Below, piece by piece: positions 25,721 to 34,202 of a stretch of 64,000 nt of DNA. Both the position numbers and the translations under genes were made by a program. Source of the DNA: VXYL01 sp965203685 (GTDB lineage Bacteria > Pseudomonadota > Gammaproteobacteria > Pseudomonadales > Azotimanducaceae); contig OZ241908.1 in the NCBI GenBank assembly GCA_965203685.1, positions 2,108,001 through 2,172,000 on the forward strand, in the 5' to 3' direction. Within the stretch, counting starts at the first letter, position 1. The number at the start of each line of letters is the position of its first letter. The notes beneath the pieces are model-generated. The model saw only the letters and a program-made list of their open reading frames with translations, was not told the DNA's origin and did no database searches.

Positions 25721-26658
25721 GCGAACAACGCCCCCACGCTCTCCCCGGTATGGATGCGTCGAATCGCCTCGGCCATCAACTGTGCCACCGACAGCACGTT
25801 GACATTGCCTGCGCGCTTCTCGTCGGGAACGCTGACAGTGTTCGTCACCGTCAGCGACTCGATCGGCGACGCCGCGAGCTTCTCGGTGGCGTTGCCGACC
25901 AGCACGCCGTGGGTCGCGCCGGCGAATACGCGCTTGGCGCCCGCTCGCTCGAGCGTGCGGGCCGTCTCGACCAACGTGCCGCCGGTCGATACCTCGTCCT
26001 CGAAGATGATCGCGTCCCGGTCCCTCACGTCGCCAACGACGTGCCCTTGGCGGACCTCGGTGTCGCTCACCCGCCGCTTGTCGATGATCGCGAGCGGCAG
26101 GCCGACGCGGGCTGCGAATTTCCCGGCGCGCTTGGCGCCGCCGGCGTCCGTGGCCACGACCACGGCGTTGTCCATGTCGCAGGTGTCCTGGAGGTAGTCA
26201 GCGATGATGGGGATGGCGGTCAAGTGGTCCACCGGGATGGAGAAAAAGCCGTGTACCTGTTCCGCGTGCAAGTCCATCGTCAATACGCGGTTGGCGCCGG
26301 CCGTTTTCAGCAAATCGGCGATCAGGCGCCCGGCGATGGAGATCCGCGGCGCATCCTTCTTGTCCGAACGCGCGTAGGAGAAGTAAGGGATCACGGCGGT
26401 GATGCGACGCGCGGAGGCGCTGCGTAGAGCGTCCAGCGTGATCAGGAGTTCCATGATGTGGTCACTGGCGGGTTCCGTGAGCGCTTGTACAACGAAGACG
26501 TCGCGCTCGCGGACGTTCTCGTCGATCTGCACCGACAGGTTGTCGTTGGAGAACCGCGACAGCGTCAGGCTGCTGCGCCGGATGTAGAGGCAGTCGCAGA
26601 TCGCGTCCGTCAATACCGGGTTGGATCGCCCAGCGAACACCCGCAGTTCATCGTTCAT
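25717..26658 (-). CDS. prs: Ribose-phosphate pyrophosphokinase
   Basis: A 313-residue PRPP synthase, cytosolic, making the ribosyl donor for nucleotide, histidine and tryptophan synthesis. Family hallmarks: NDNLSVQIDENVRERDVFVVQ, YFSYARSDKKD, the MDLHAEQVHGFF loop and the PRPP-binding DEVSTGGTL motif. Length is normal. It lies 27 bases after valS on the same strand. In many relatives prs sits with ispE or rplY instead, so this location is a rearrangement. Confidence 0.95.
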   Translation of the reverse strand: MNDELRVFAGRSNPVLTDAICDCLYIRRSSLTLSRFSNDNLSVQIDENVRERDVFVVQALTEPASDHIMELLITLDALRSASARRITAVIPYFSYARSDKKDAPRISIAGRLIADLLKTAGANRVLTMDLHAEQVHGFFSIPVDHLTAIPIIADYLQDTCDMDNAVVVATDAGGAKRAGKFAARVGLPLAIIDKRRVSDTEVRQGHVVGDVRDRDAIIFEDEVSTGGTLVETARTLERAGAKRVFAGATHGVLVGNATEKLAASPIESLTVTNTVSVPDEKRAGNVNVLSVAQLMAEAIRRIHTGESVGALFA

Positions 26659-26685
26659 GCCGCTTATCCTCGCAATCCCGTGGGT

Positions 26686-29460
26686 TCAAACCCACTTCAG
26701 GTCGTCTAGTTGCTGGGTCAGCACCCGCAACTGCGCGCGCCACGCGTCCCCCTTGTCACGTTCCTTCGCCACCACGGCCGCAGGCGCCTTGGCGAGGAAG
26801 TTCTCGTTGGCAAGTTTGCCGTCGACGCGCTTGAGCTCCCTTGTGAGCTTGTCGATCTCCTTGGTCACGCGCCTCGACTCGGCCTCGACGTCGATCAGAC
26901 CGGCCATCGGCACCATCACCTTGAGCACCCCCGCGACCTGGACCGACGATGGGGGCGTCGCGTCGTCGTCCGCGAGCCAGGAGACTTGGTCGACCTTGGC
27001 CAGCCGGCGGAGCAGGGACTCGGTCTCGGCCAGCAAGGCGCGCTCCCGAGCGCCGCCGCCCTGCAGGAGCAGTTCGATCTCCTTCGCCGGGCTCACGTTC
27101 ATTTCGCCGCGGATGTTGCGCACGGCGGTCACAACGCCCTGAAGCCAGTCGACCGCGGCCTCCGCCTCCGAGTCCTCGGGATAGTCTGCTGCATCCGGGA
27201 ACGGCTGGTGCATGATGGTGCCGCCAGCGGGTGCCAAGTCGCGCATCAACGTCTCGGTGATGAACGGCACGATCGGGTGTGCGAGGCGCAGCAGCGTATC
27301 CAGCACGGCTCGCAGCGTTTGCCGGGTCGCGTGCAGGCGCTCGGCCGGCGCGGTGCTATCGAACAACACCGGCTTGGTGAGTTCCACGTACCAGTCGCAG
27401 TACTCGTGCCAAGCGAACTCGTAGAGCGCGTTCGCGTAGCGATCGAAACGGTACTCGGCGATTGCCCGGTGGGCCGTCGCGATCAGCCGGCTGGCGCGTG
27501 ACCGAATCCACCGGTCGGCGGGGCCGAGTTCGCTGGGGGCCGGTGCCGCGGCGGTTGCGTCGCCGGCGTGCATCAGAACGAACTTCGCCGCGTTCCAGAG
27601 CTTGTTGCAGAAGTTCCGATAGCCTTCGATACGCTTTAGGTCGAAGGCCAGGTCGCGGCCGCGGGACGCCATCGCGCAGAAGGCGAAGCGCAACGCGTCC
27701 GTGCCGTAGGCGTCGATCCCGTGGGGGTACTCGCGGCGCGTCCGCGCTTCGATGGCCGCCGCCATCTGCGGCTGCGTCATGTTGGCCGTACGCTTGTCGA
27801 TGAGCCCGTCTAGCGAGATGCCTTCGACGATGTCGAGCGGGTCGAGACCGTTGCCCTTGGTCTTCGACATCTTGACGCCTTCGGCGTCGCGCACCATGCC
27901 GTGGATGTAGACCTTCTTGAACGGGACTTCGCCGGTGAACTTGAGGGTCATCATGATCATCCGGGCGACCCAGAAGAAAATGATGTCGTAGCCGGTCACC
28001 AGCACGTCCGTGGGGTGGAACTCGGCAAGCGCTGGCGTCCTGTCGGGCCAGCCCAGGGTGCCGAACGTCCACAGCGCCGACGAAAACCAGGTGTCGAGCA
28101 CGTCGTTGTCTCGGCAGAGGGCGGTGGCTTCGTCCAAGCCGCCCTTGGCGCGCGCTTCGGCTTCGCTGCGACCGACGTAGACGTTGCCGTCGGCGTCGTA
28201 CCAGGCGGGAATCTGGTGGCCCCACCACTGCTGGCGGCTGATGCACCAGTCCTCGATGTTGCGCATCCACGCGAAGTAGATGTTCTCGTATTGGCGCGGT
28301 ACGAACTCCACGGCGCCGTCCTCGACCGCGCGGATGGCGGGCTCGGCGAGCGGTGCGATCTTCACGAACCACTGGTCGGTTAGCCACGGCTCCACGATGG
28401 CCCCGGAGCGATCACCGCGCGGCACGGTCAGCGTATGCGCCTCGACACGCTCGACGAGTCCGGCGGCCTCGAGATCCGCGACGATCCTCTCGCGTGCGAC
28501 GAACCGGTCCAGCCCTCGGTAGGGGGCTGGCGCGTTGTGGTTGAGGCTCGCGTCAGCAGCGAAGATGTTGACGAGTGGCAGGTCGTGCCGAGCACCGACG
28601 GCGTAGTCGTTGAAGTCATGGGCCGGCGTGATTTTCAGACACCCGGAGCCGAACTGGGGATCCACGTAGTCATCGGCGATCACGGGGATGCGCCGACCGA
28701 CGAGCGGCAGGTCCACCTCGGCGCCAACGAGGCCCGCGAAACGCTCATCCGTCGGATTGACGGCGACGGCCGTGTCGCCGAGCATGGTTTCCGGTCGCGT
28801 GGTGGCCACCACGAGGTAGTCCCGGCCGTCCCCGGCTCGAGCACCGCCCGCCAAGGGGTAGCGAATGTGCCAGAGGTGGCCGTCCTCCTCGGTGTTCTCC
28901 ACCTCGAGGTCGGAGATCGACGTGGCGAGTTGGGGATCCCAGTTTACCAGCCGCTTGCCGCGGTAGATCAGGCCCTCGTCATAGAGGCGGACGAAGACCT
29001 CGAACACAGCGCGCGAAAACCCCTCGTCCATGGTGAAGCGCTCGCGCGACCAGTCGACGGACGAGCCGAGACGCCTGATCTGGCCCGATATGTTGTTGCC
29101 GGTGGTGTCCTTCCACGCCCACACCTTGTCGATGAAGCCGTCGCGGCCAAGTTCCTCGCGACTGGTACCGTTGGCCAGCAATTGGCGTTCGACCACCATC
29201 TGGGTGGCGATCTGGGCGTGGTCGGTCCCGGTCTGCCAAAGCGCGCGGCGACCGTTCATGCGCTGGTAGCGGATCAGCGCGTCCATCAGCGTGTGCTGGA
29301 AGGCATGCCCGAGGTGCAGACGGTCGGTGACGTTGGGCGGCGGTATGGCGATGCAGTAGGGCGCGCCGTTTCCACTCGGCGCGAAGTAGCCGGCCTGCTC
29401 CCACTCGTCGTACAGGTCGCGTTCGATGGCCTGGGGGTTGAAGGTGCCCTCAATACTCAT
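26686..29460 (-). CDS. valS: Valyl-tRNA synthetase
   Basis: A 924-residue class I synthetase. It has the HIGH-type motif (PPPNVTDRLHLGHA), the editing domain (ATTRPETMLGDTAVAV), the KMSKS motif (VKMSKTKGNGLDP) and a C-terminal coiled coil (EAESRRVTKEIDKLTRELKRVDGKL). The ATG at 29460 gives the conserved start; the longer frame to 29517 runs through a palindrome. It is third in pepA-holC-valS, the usual gammaproteobacterial order. Confidence 0.96.
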   Translation of the reverse strand: MSIEGTFNPQAIERDLYDEWEQAGYFAPSGNGAPYCIAIPPPNVTDRLHLGHAFQHTLMDALIRYQRMNGRRALWQTGTDHAQIATQMVVERQLLANGTSREELGRDGFIDKVWAWKDTTGNNISGQIRRLGSSVDWSRERFTMDEGFSRAVFEVFVRLYDEGLIYRGKRLVNWDPQLATSISDLEVENTEEDGHLWHIRYPLAGGARAGDGRDYLVVATTRPETMLGDTAVAVNPTDERFAGLVGAEVDLPLVGRRIPVIADDYVDPQFGSGCLKITPAHDFNDYAVGARHDLPLVNIFAADASLNHNAPAPYRGLDRFVARERIVADLEAAGLVERVEAHTLTVPRGDRSGAIVEPWLTDQWFVKIAPLAEPAIRAVEDGAVEFVPRQYENIYFAWMRNIEDWCISRQQWWGHQIPAWYDADGNVYVGRSEAEARAKGGLDEATALCRDNDVLDTWFSSALWTFGTLGWPDRTPALAEFHPTDVLVTGYDIIFFWVARMIMMTLKFTGEVPFKKVYIHGMVRDAEGVKMSKTKGNGLDPLDIVEGISLDGLIDKRTANMTQPQMAAAIEARTRREYPHGIDAYGTDALRFAFCAMASRGRDLAFDLKRIEGYRNFCNKLWNAAKFVLMHAGDATAAAPAPSELGPADRWIRSRASRLIATAHRAIAEYRFDRYANALYEFAWHEYCDWYVELTKPVLFDSTAPAERLHATRQTLRAVLDTLLRLAHPIVPFITETLMRDLAPAGGTIMHQPFPDAADYPEDSEAEAAVDWLQGVVTAVRNIRGEMNVSPAKEIELLLQGGGARERALLAETESLLRRLAKVDQVSWLADDDATPPSSVQVAGVLKVMVPMAGLIDVEAESRRVTKEIDKLTRELKRVDGKLANENFLAKAPAAVVAKERDKGDAWRAQLRVLTQQLDDLKWV

Positions 29461-29495
29461 GGCATAGCGGCGGGGAGAGCCCTCAGCGGGGGAGC

Positions 29496-29515
29496 GCGAG
29501 GGGCATGCCCCTCGC
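29496..29515. repeat. Perfect 20-base palindrome upstream of valS
   Basis: GCGAGGGGCATGCCCCTCGC reads the same on both strands. It lies in the 88-base holC-valS gap, 35 bases before the valS start, and could form a hairpin in the mRNA or bind a dimeric protein. A similar, less perfect GC hairpin lies at 43105-43117. Confidence 0.8.
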
Positions 29516-29548
29516 ATGAATGAACCCCGTACGGCGCACTCGGTTTCC

Positions 29549-29971
29549 TTACTCCCAGTCGTCGAGTTCGTGATGGAACAACCGGTACCCGCGTTCCCGG
29601 TACTGGCGGTACTTGGCGCGTCCGGCAGAGCGCTGTGGGGCGAGAACGACCTCCGCCACGCGCTCGAAGCGCGCCAGGTACGCCGGGATGTCGGCGGCGA
29701 GGTTGATCATCACGTCGCCCCCGTCGGGTTCGTCGGCATCGCTGCCGATGGTGACCGGCTCGCCGTCCACGCGGCCCGAGGGCGCGTGCGGCAGGAACTG
29801 GGCGGGCGGATAGTCCCACATCAACGTGTCGAGCGGCTCCACCGCGCTGGCCTCGGCGCGCACGTACACCCGGTTGCCGGCGGCGACCGCTCTCGCTGCC
29901 AGTCGCGAGGTGAACCGGTGGCGCGCGATTTCGTCGACGTCGGGCAGGATGTAGAAGTCGACGCGCGTCAT
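29549..29971 (-). CDS. holC: DNA polymerase III chi subunit
   Basis: A 140-residue HolC protein, the clamp-loader subunit that links the polymerase to single-strand binding protein. The N terminus (RVDFYILPDVDEIARHRFTSRLAARAVAAGNRVYV), the WDYPPAQFLPH motif and the C-terminal KYRQYRERGYRLFHHELDDW are family features. It overlaps pepA by 4 bases (ATGA) and precedes valS, the typical order. A much longer open frame upstream is a shadow of pepA. Confidence 0.92.
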   Translation of the reverse strand: MTRVDFYILPDVDEIARHRFTSRLAARAVAAGNRVYVRAEASAVEPLDTLMWDYPPAQFLPHAPSGRVDGEPVTIGSDADEPDGGDVMINLAADIPAYLARFERVAEVVLAPQRSAGRAKYRQYRERGYRLFHHELDDWE

Positions 29972-31407
29972 CCGTCGTTCGCGCCTACGGCCAAGAGATA
30001 CTCGAACAGTGCCGGCGTCGGCCGTCCGGATGAGCGCCCTTGGCGGAACGCCGTGCCGGCCACATCGAGGTGGGCCCACGGGAAGGCCTTGGCGAATCGT
30101 GACAGGAAACAGGCGGCGGTGATGGAGCCTGCGGGGCTGCCGCCGATGTTCTTCATGTCGGCGAAGTTGCTCTTCAGTTGGGCTTGGTACTCGTCCCAAA
30201 GGGGCATTCGCCACATGCGATCGGCACTGCTCTCGCCCGCCTCGGACAACGCTGCGGCGAGGGCGTCGTCGTTGGCATAGAGGGCGCTCGCGTGGTGGCC
30301 CAACGCGGTGACCTGGGCACCGGTGAGGGTCGCCACGTCCACCACGGCGCGTGGCGTGAAACGTTCCGCATAGGTCATCGCATCGCACAACACCAGCCGT
30401 CCCTCGGCATCGGTGTTCTGGATTTCCACGGTCTGTCCCGACATGGTCGTGACGATGTCGCTTGGCCGGGATGCGGCACCGCCGGGCATGTTTTCCGCGG
30501 CGGCGACCATCGCCACCATGTTGATCGGCAACTCGGCGTCGATCACGGCCTTCGCGACGCCGAGCACGCTTGCCGCGCCGCACATGTCGAACTTCATGTC
30601 CGCCATACCGGCGAATCCCTTCATGTTCGTGCCGCCCGTGTCGAAGGTGATGCCCTTGCCGATCAGCACGGTTGGCGCCGCACCCTCCGGGCCGCCGCGA
30701 TAGTGCACCGCGATCAGCTTCGCGGGTTTCCGGGTGCCTTGCGTCACAGAGAGGAATGCGCCCATGCCCAACTCGGCCATCTGCGCCTCGTCGATCACGT
30801 CGACACTGGCCTTGTCCCCGGCGAGCGCCTTTGCGGCCTCCGCCACGAAGCTCGGATCGCAGACGTTGGGCGGCTGGTTGCCGAGATCCTTGGCGAGCTT
30901 CATGCCTTCTTGCAGTGCCTGGGCGTGGCGACTGGCACGTCGAGCCTCGCCCCGGTTGGTGCCAACCACGCCGACCCGTCGCAGCTTGCGCGGTTTCGGC
31001 TTCTTGGACTTGTACTCGTCGAATCGATAACAAGCAGCGGAGACCGCGTCGAGCGCAAGCCTCACCTTGCGGTACTCGTCTAGGTCATGGACCTGGAAGT
31101 CGCCGACGCAGAGCGTCGCATCGGCTGCGTCGAGGTCGGCCAGGGCTCCTGCGGCCGCCGCCATGTCCTTCCGGTAGTCGGCGGCACTCGTCGCCTGCGC
31201 CTTGCCGACGACGAGCAGCCTCGAAGGACGGCCCTTAAGGGCGAGCTTGGTGACTTCGCCGGTCTCGTTCCTGGTGGCCTCGAGGGCCAGCAGGACCTGG
31301 TCTCCTACACCGAGCTTTTCGGCGAAGGTGTGGGCCTTGCCGCGCGGGATCACGAGACAGTCGGTGGCGATGTCGGGAGGCGTCCCGGTTTTGACAGTGA
31401 ATTTCAT
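29968..31407 (-). CDS. pepA: Leucyl aminopeptidase (M17 family)
   Basis: A 479-residue cytosolic aminopeptidase. The two-metal site is seen in GKGITFDTGGTNMKG, MKFDMCGAASVLG and the signature NTDAEGRLVLCDA. The ATG at 31407 opens with the family N-terminal domain (MKFTVKTG); an earlier frame to 31482 has no homology. In E. coli PepA also binds DNA; whether this one does is unknown. It leads pepA-holC-valS and is divergent from lptF. Confidence 0.93.
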   Translation of the reverse strand: MKFTVKTGTPPDIATDCLVIPRGKAHTFAEKLGVGDQVLLALEATRNETGEVTKLALKGRPSRLLVVGKAQATSAADYRKDMAAAAGALADLDAADATLCVGDFQVHDLDEYRKVRLALDAVSAACYRFDEYKSKKPKPRKLRRVGVVGTNRGEARRASRHAQALQEGMKLAKDLGNQPPNVCDPSFVAEAAKALAGDKASVDVIDEAQMAELGMGAFLSVTQGTRKPAKLIAVHYRGGPEGAAPTVLIGKGITFDTGGTNMKGFAGMADMKFDMCGAASVLGVAKAVIDAELPINMVAMVAAAENMPGGAASRPSDIVTTMSGQTVEIQNTDAEGRLVLCDAMTYAERFTPRAVVDVATLTGAQVTALGHHASALYANDDALAAALSEAGESSADRMWRMPLWDEYQAQLKSNFADMKNIGGSPAGSITAACFLSRFAKAFPWAHLDVAGTAFRQGRSSGRPTPALFEYLLAVGANDG

Positions 31408-31553
31408 GGTTTCGCGAGGGCGGAGTCCTAGGAGGCTCATTGGAATTCTAACGGGTTTCAGACGGATGTCGTGATGCGGCACTGCAACTAGGACGCCGTC
31501 GCCGTTGCGTGCTCACAGGCCCACCACTTGCGACATCCTGTTAGGGTGCGGCC

Positions 31554-32603
31554 ATGGTGGGCGTCGCGTTTCGCTACGTAAGCCGCGAGTGGCTTATCGT
31601 CTTCGCCGGACTGCTGGGCCTCTTGCTGGCAGTTGGCCTGGGCGGAAGGTTCATCGGCTTCCTGCAGGAAGCCGCCACCGGTCGGTTCACGGCCGAGGCC
31701 CTGTGGCTCCTGGTCGCCTCTCGGGTACCGGAGTTCGTCCAGGTCACGGTGCCCTTCGCGCTCTACCTGGCACTGCTCCTGACGTTTGGGCGGCTGCACG
31801 CAGAGCAGGAGCACGTGGTGCTCGTCGCGGGCGGCATCCGCCCCCGGCGCATGCTGTTGTGGTTGCTGGCGAGTGCGACGCCGGTTGTCGCGGGCGTTGC
31901 CGTCCTGTCCTTCGTCGTGACCCCGGAAGCGCGCCGGCTGTACGCGGATCTTTCCCTCGAGCAACTGGTCGACAGTGAGCTGGACGCCGTCATCGCCGGC
32001 GCGTTCCACGTCTACGGCGAAGGTCAGCGGACGACCTACGCGCGCGCGGTGGATCGCGACGCCAATCGCCTTGAGGACGTGTTCATGGCGGAACGCAACG
32101 GGCCGGTCAGTGTCACGGTTTGGGCCGATGCGGCGCAGCAGCATCGCGTGTCCGACTCGGGCCGGTTCCTCGAACTCACGGACGGTCGGCGCTACGAGGG
32201 CGTGCCCGGCGAGTCGCCGTACCGGGTGGTCGAGTTTGCCCGGCTGAGCCAGCGCATCGACCACGCGCCGCCCGTGCCGCTGGATGATGCGCGGCGCACG
32301 GCGACCGCTGCACTCGCTCTCGACGATCCGAGGCAGGCGGCCGAATGGCAGTGGCGCGCCGCGTTTCCCGTGATGTGCCTGGTGTCTGTTGTGCTCGCGG
32401 TGGGCGTGGCGAGGCCCGCCCCGCGCGCCGGGCGCTTCTCGCGCCTGTTGCCCGGCGTGGCTTTGTTCGTCGTCTACTACCTGTCGCTTGTCTTCGCACG
32501 GGATTTCGTCGCCGACGGGCTGCTGGCCACGATTCCCGGGCTGTGGCCGGTGCACCTCGTCCTCCTCGGGACCGGGTTGTGGCTAATCGGCCGAGGGCCT
32601 TGA
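31554..32603 (+). CDS. lptF: LPS export permease LptF
   Basis: A 349-residue inner-membrane subunit of the LptB2FG extractor that lifts LPS into the Lpt bridge. It shows the expected layout: two N-terminal membrane helices, another pair after about residue 60, a periplasmic beta-jellyroll domain (about 130-250) and C-terminal helices. PEFVQVTVPFALYLALLLTFGRLHAEQE is a family stretch. It sits 2 bases before lptG and is divergent from pepA, the classical arrangement. Confidence 0.9.
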   Translation: MVGVAFRYVSREWLIVFAGLLGLLLAVGLGGRFIGFLQEAATGRFTAEALWLLVASRVPEFVQVTVPFALYLALLLTFGRLHAEQEHVVLVAGGIRPRRMLLWLLASATPVVAGVAVLSFVVTPEARRLYADLSLEQLVDSELDAVIAGAFHVYGEGQRTTYARAVDRDANRLEDVFMAERNGPVSVTVWADAAQQHRVSDSGRFLELTDGRRYEGVPGESPYRVVEFARLSQRIDHAPPVPLDDARRTATAALALDDPRQAAEWQWRAAFPVMCLVSVVLAVGVARPAPRAGRFSRLLPGVALFVVYYLSLVFARDFVADGLLATIPGLWPVHLVLLGTGLWLIGRGP

Positions 32604-32605
32604 CG

Positions 32606-33679
32606 ATGGCCTACGGCGGACAGGTGGATCGCTATCTTGCGGTCACCGTGTTGCGGTCGATCGCGGTGGTCCTGATCTGCCTGCTGACCGTGGTGACGCT
32701 GTTCACGATCGTGGACGAGTTGAGCGACATCACGCCGGGCTACACCGAGGCGCATGCCTTGCTCTACGTCCTCTACAGTACGCCGCGACGGCTCGCCGAA
32801 GTCGTCCCTTACGGCGTCTTCATCGGTACCTTGGTGGGCTTGGGCGTACTGGCGAGCCACAGCGAACTGACCGTTCTGCGCAGCGTCGGCGTATCGCTCG
32901 GCCGGTTGTTTGCCAGCACGGCGGTGGCGGCCCTCGCCGTGCTCGCGGGCAACGTGGCCTTGAGCGAGTTCGTTGCGTCGGCCGCCGAGGATGCCGCCAA
33001 TACGCTGAAGCTGCGCGTGGCGCGAGGTGATGCGTCCGGCGCCATCGACTCGACGACCTGGTATCGCGACGGCGAGGTCATCACGAGTGTGGACGGGTAC
33101 GCCGACGATGGCGCGTTGATCGGAGTCCGCCAGTTCGTGGTCGAGGACGGGCGATTGCTTGCCAGCCGTCGAGCCGATAGCGCCTCGTACGTCCCCGAGA
33201 CGGGGCATTGGCGCCTTGAGAACGTCGTCGAGACGCGCTTCCTGGATGGCGCGACCTCGGTTCGCCGGGTCGATGAGATGGATTGGCAGAGCGGCACGGC
33301 GCCGGCGTTGCTGAGCGCCAAGGCGCTTTTCGATCCGGGCAAGCTGTCTCTTCGTGACCTTGGGTCCCGCATCGACTACCTGGCCGGGGAGGGTCTGGAC
33401 GCAACCCGGTACCAAGTGGCGTTCTGGGCGAAGATCCTGCAACCGGCGGCTACCCTGGGCCTGGTGCTGTTGGCCCTGGCGTTCGTCGTCGGGCCGATGC
33501 GCGAGGCCGGGTTGGGAGCGCGGTTGGCGGTCGGCATTGCCGTCGGTCTTGCCTTCAAGTACCTGATCGATTTGTTCGGCCCGGTCAGCGTCGTTTTCGC
33601 GATCCCGCCTTGGCTTGCGATGCTGGTGCCGGTCGTCGTCTGCTGGCTAGCGGGAGCGTTGTTGATCCGGCGGGCATGA
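32606..33679 (+). CDS. lptG: LPS export permease LptG
   Basis: A 357-residue partner of LptF in LPS extraction. The N terminus (DRYLAVTVLRSIAVVLICLLTVVTLFTIVDEL), then TPRRLAEVVPYGVFIGTLVGLGVLASHSELTVLRSVGVS, are typical of LptG; a periplasmic domain and three C-terminal helices follow. The ATG at 32606 is chosen because it is 2 bases after the lptF stop; the frame is open further upstream only inside lptF. The stop is followed by a repeat pair. Confidence 0.9.
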   Translation: MAYGGQVDRYLAVTVLRSIAVVLICLLTVVTLFTIVDELSDITPGYTEAHALLYVLYSTPRRLAEVVPYGVFIGTLVGLGVLASHSELTVLRSVGVSLGRLFASTAVAALAVLAGNVALSEFVASAAEDAANTLKLRVARGDASGAIDSTTWYRDGEVITSVDGYADDGALIGVRQFVVEDGRLLASRRADSASYVPETGHWRLENVVETRFLDGATSVRRVDEMDWQSGTAPALLSAKALFDPGKLSLRDLGSRIDYLAGEGLDATRYQVAFWAKILQPAATLGLVLLALAFVVGPMREAGLGARLAVGIAVGLAFKYLIDLFGPVSVVFAIPPWLAMLVPVVVCWLAGALLIRRA

Positions 33680-33687
33680 CGCGCGTC

Positions 33688-33758
33688 GGTACGCGGGCCT
33701 CCCGGCCCGCAAGGATTGCGGACGCGAACCGCAAGCGGTTCGTGGACGTCCGCGTACC
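33688..33758. repeat. Dispersed palindromic repeat, copy 4 (inverted pair)
   Basis: Plus unit GGTACGCGGGCCTCCCGGCC begins at 33688. The facing unit spans 33715-33758 (starts ATTGCGGACGCGAACCGC, ends GTCCGCGTACC) and carries an extra inner palindrome (GAACCGCAAGCGGTTC). It lies between the convergent lptG and RDD genes. Confidence 0.8.
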
Positions 33759-33769
33759 GTCGTGAGCGG

Positions 33770-34201
33770 TCAGGGCGCTTTGCGTGCGCGGGGCGGTACG
33801 CGGACCACTTCGCTCGCCGAGAACCGGTCGCCCCAAGTGAGCTTGTCCCGGTCGATCCACATCCAGGCGAAGCCAAGCCCCAGGGTCAGGAAGCTCGCCA
33901 GTCCGGCGACGAACCGCATCAGCGCCTGGGTCGGCCGGAATGGCCCGGCGCATTGGAGTTTGAGCCGCCAGGCGAGCATGCCAAGGGTTTGCCCACGGCG
34001 GCACCAGAAGAAGACGAAATAGGCGTACAACTCCACGAAAAGAAGGCTTTGTACCCAAGCCCCCACCACCGCGTCGCCGATCACGGTCACCAGCGCCACG
34101 ATGGTCGCGATCCAGATGCCGAGGACGGCCAGCCCGTCGTAGAGCATTGCGCCGAACCGGTATCGCAGCGCGGCCCTCGTATCATTCGCCTCGTCCGCCA
34201 C
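33770..34201 (-). CDS. RDD-family membrane protein
   Basis: A 143-residue membrane protein of the RDD family. The name-giving Arg and two Asp are visible as R in LRYRFGAMLYDGL, D in the same segment and D in DRFSASEVV. Three or four hydrophobic segments are predicted, with GQTLGMLAWRLKL typical. Start is GTG, 1 base after the MFS stop, so the two are coupled. Some RDD proteins have been linked to Na+/H+ exchange, but function is usually unknown. Confidence 0.82.
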   Translation of the reverse strand: MADEANDTRAALRYRFGAMLYDGLAVLGIWIATIVALVTVIGDAVVGAWVQSLLFVELYAYFVFFWCRRGQTLGMLAWRLKLQCAGPFRPTQALMRFVAGLASFLTLGLGFAWMWIDRDKLTWGDRFSASEVVRVPPRARKAP

Positions 34202-34202
34202 C

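Noticed and set aside
26680..26695. GTGGGTTCAAACCCAC looks like a tRNA T arm at the valS 3' end
   Set aside because: The loop has 6 bases, not 7, and no acceptor or anticodon arm can be built around it; the bases encode the last residues of ValS.
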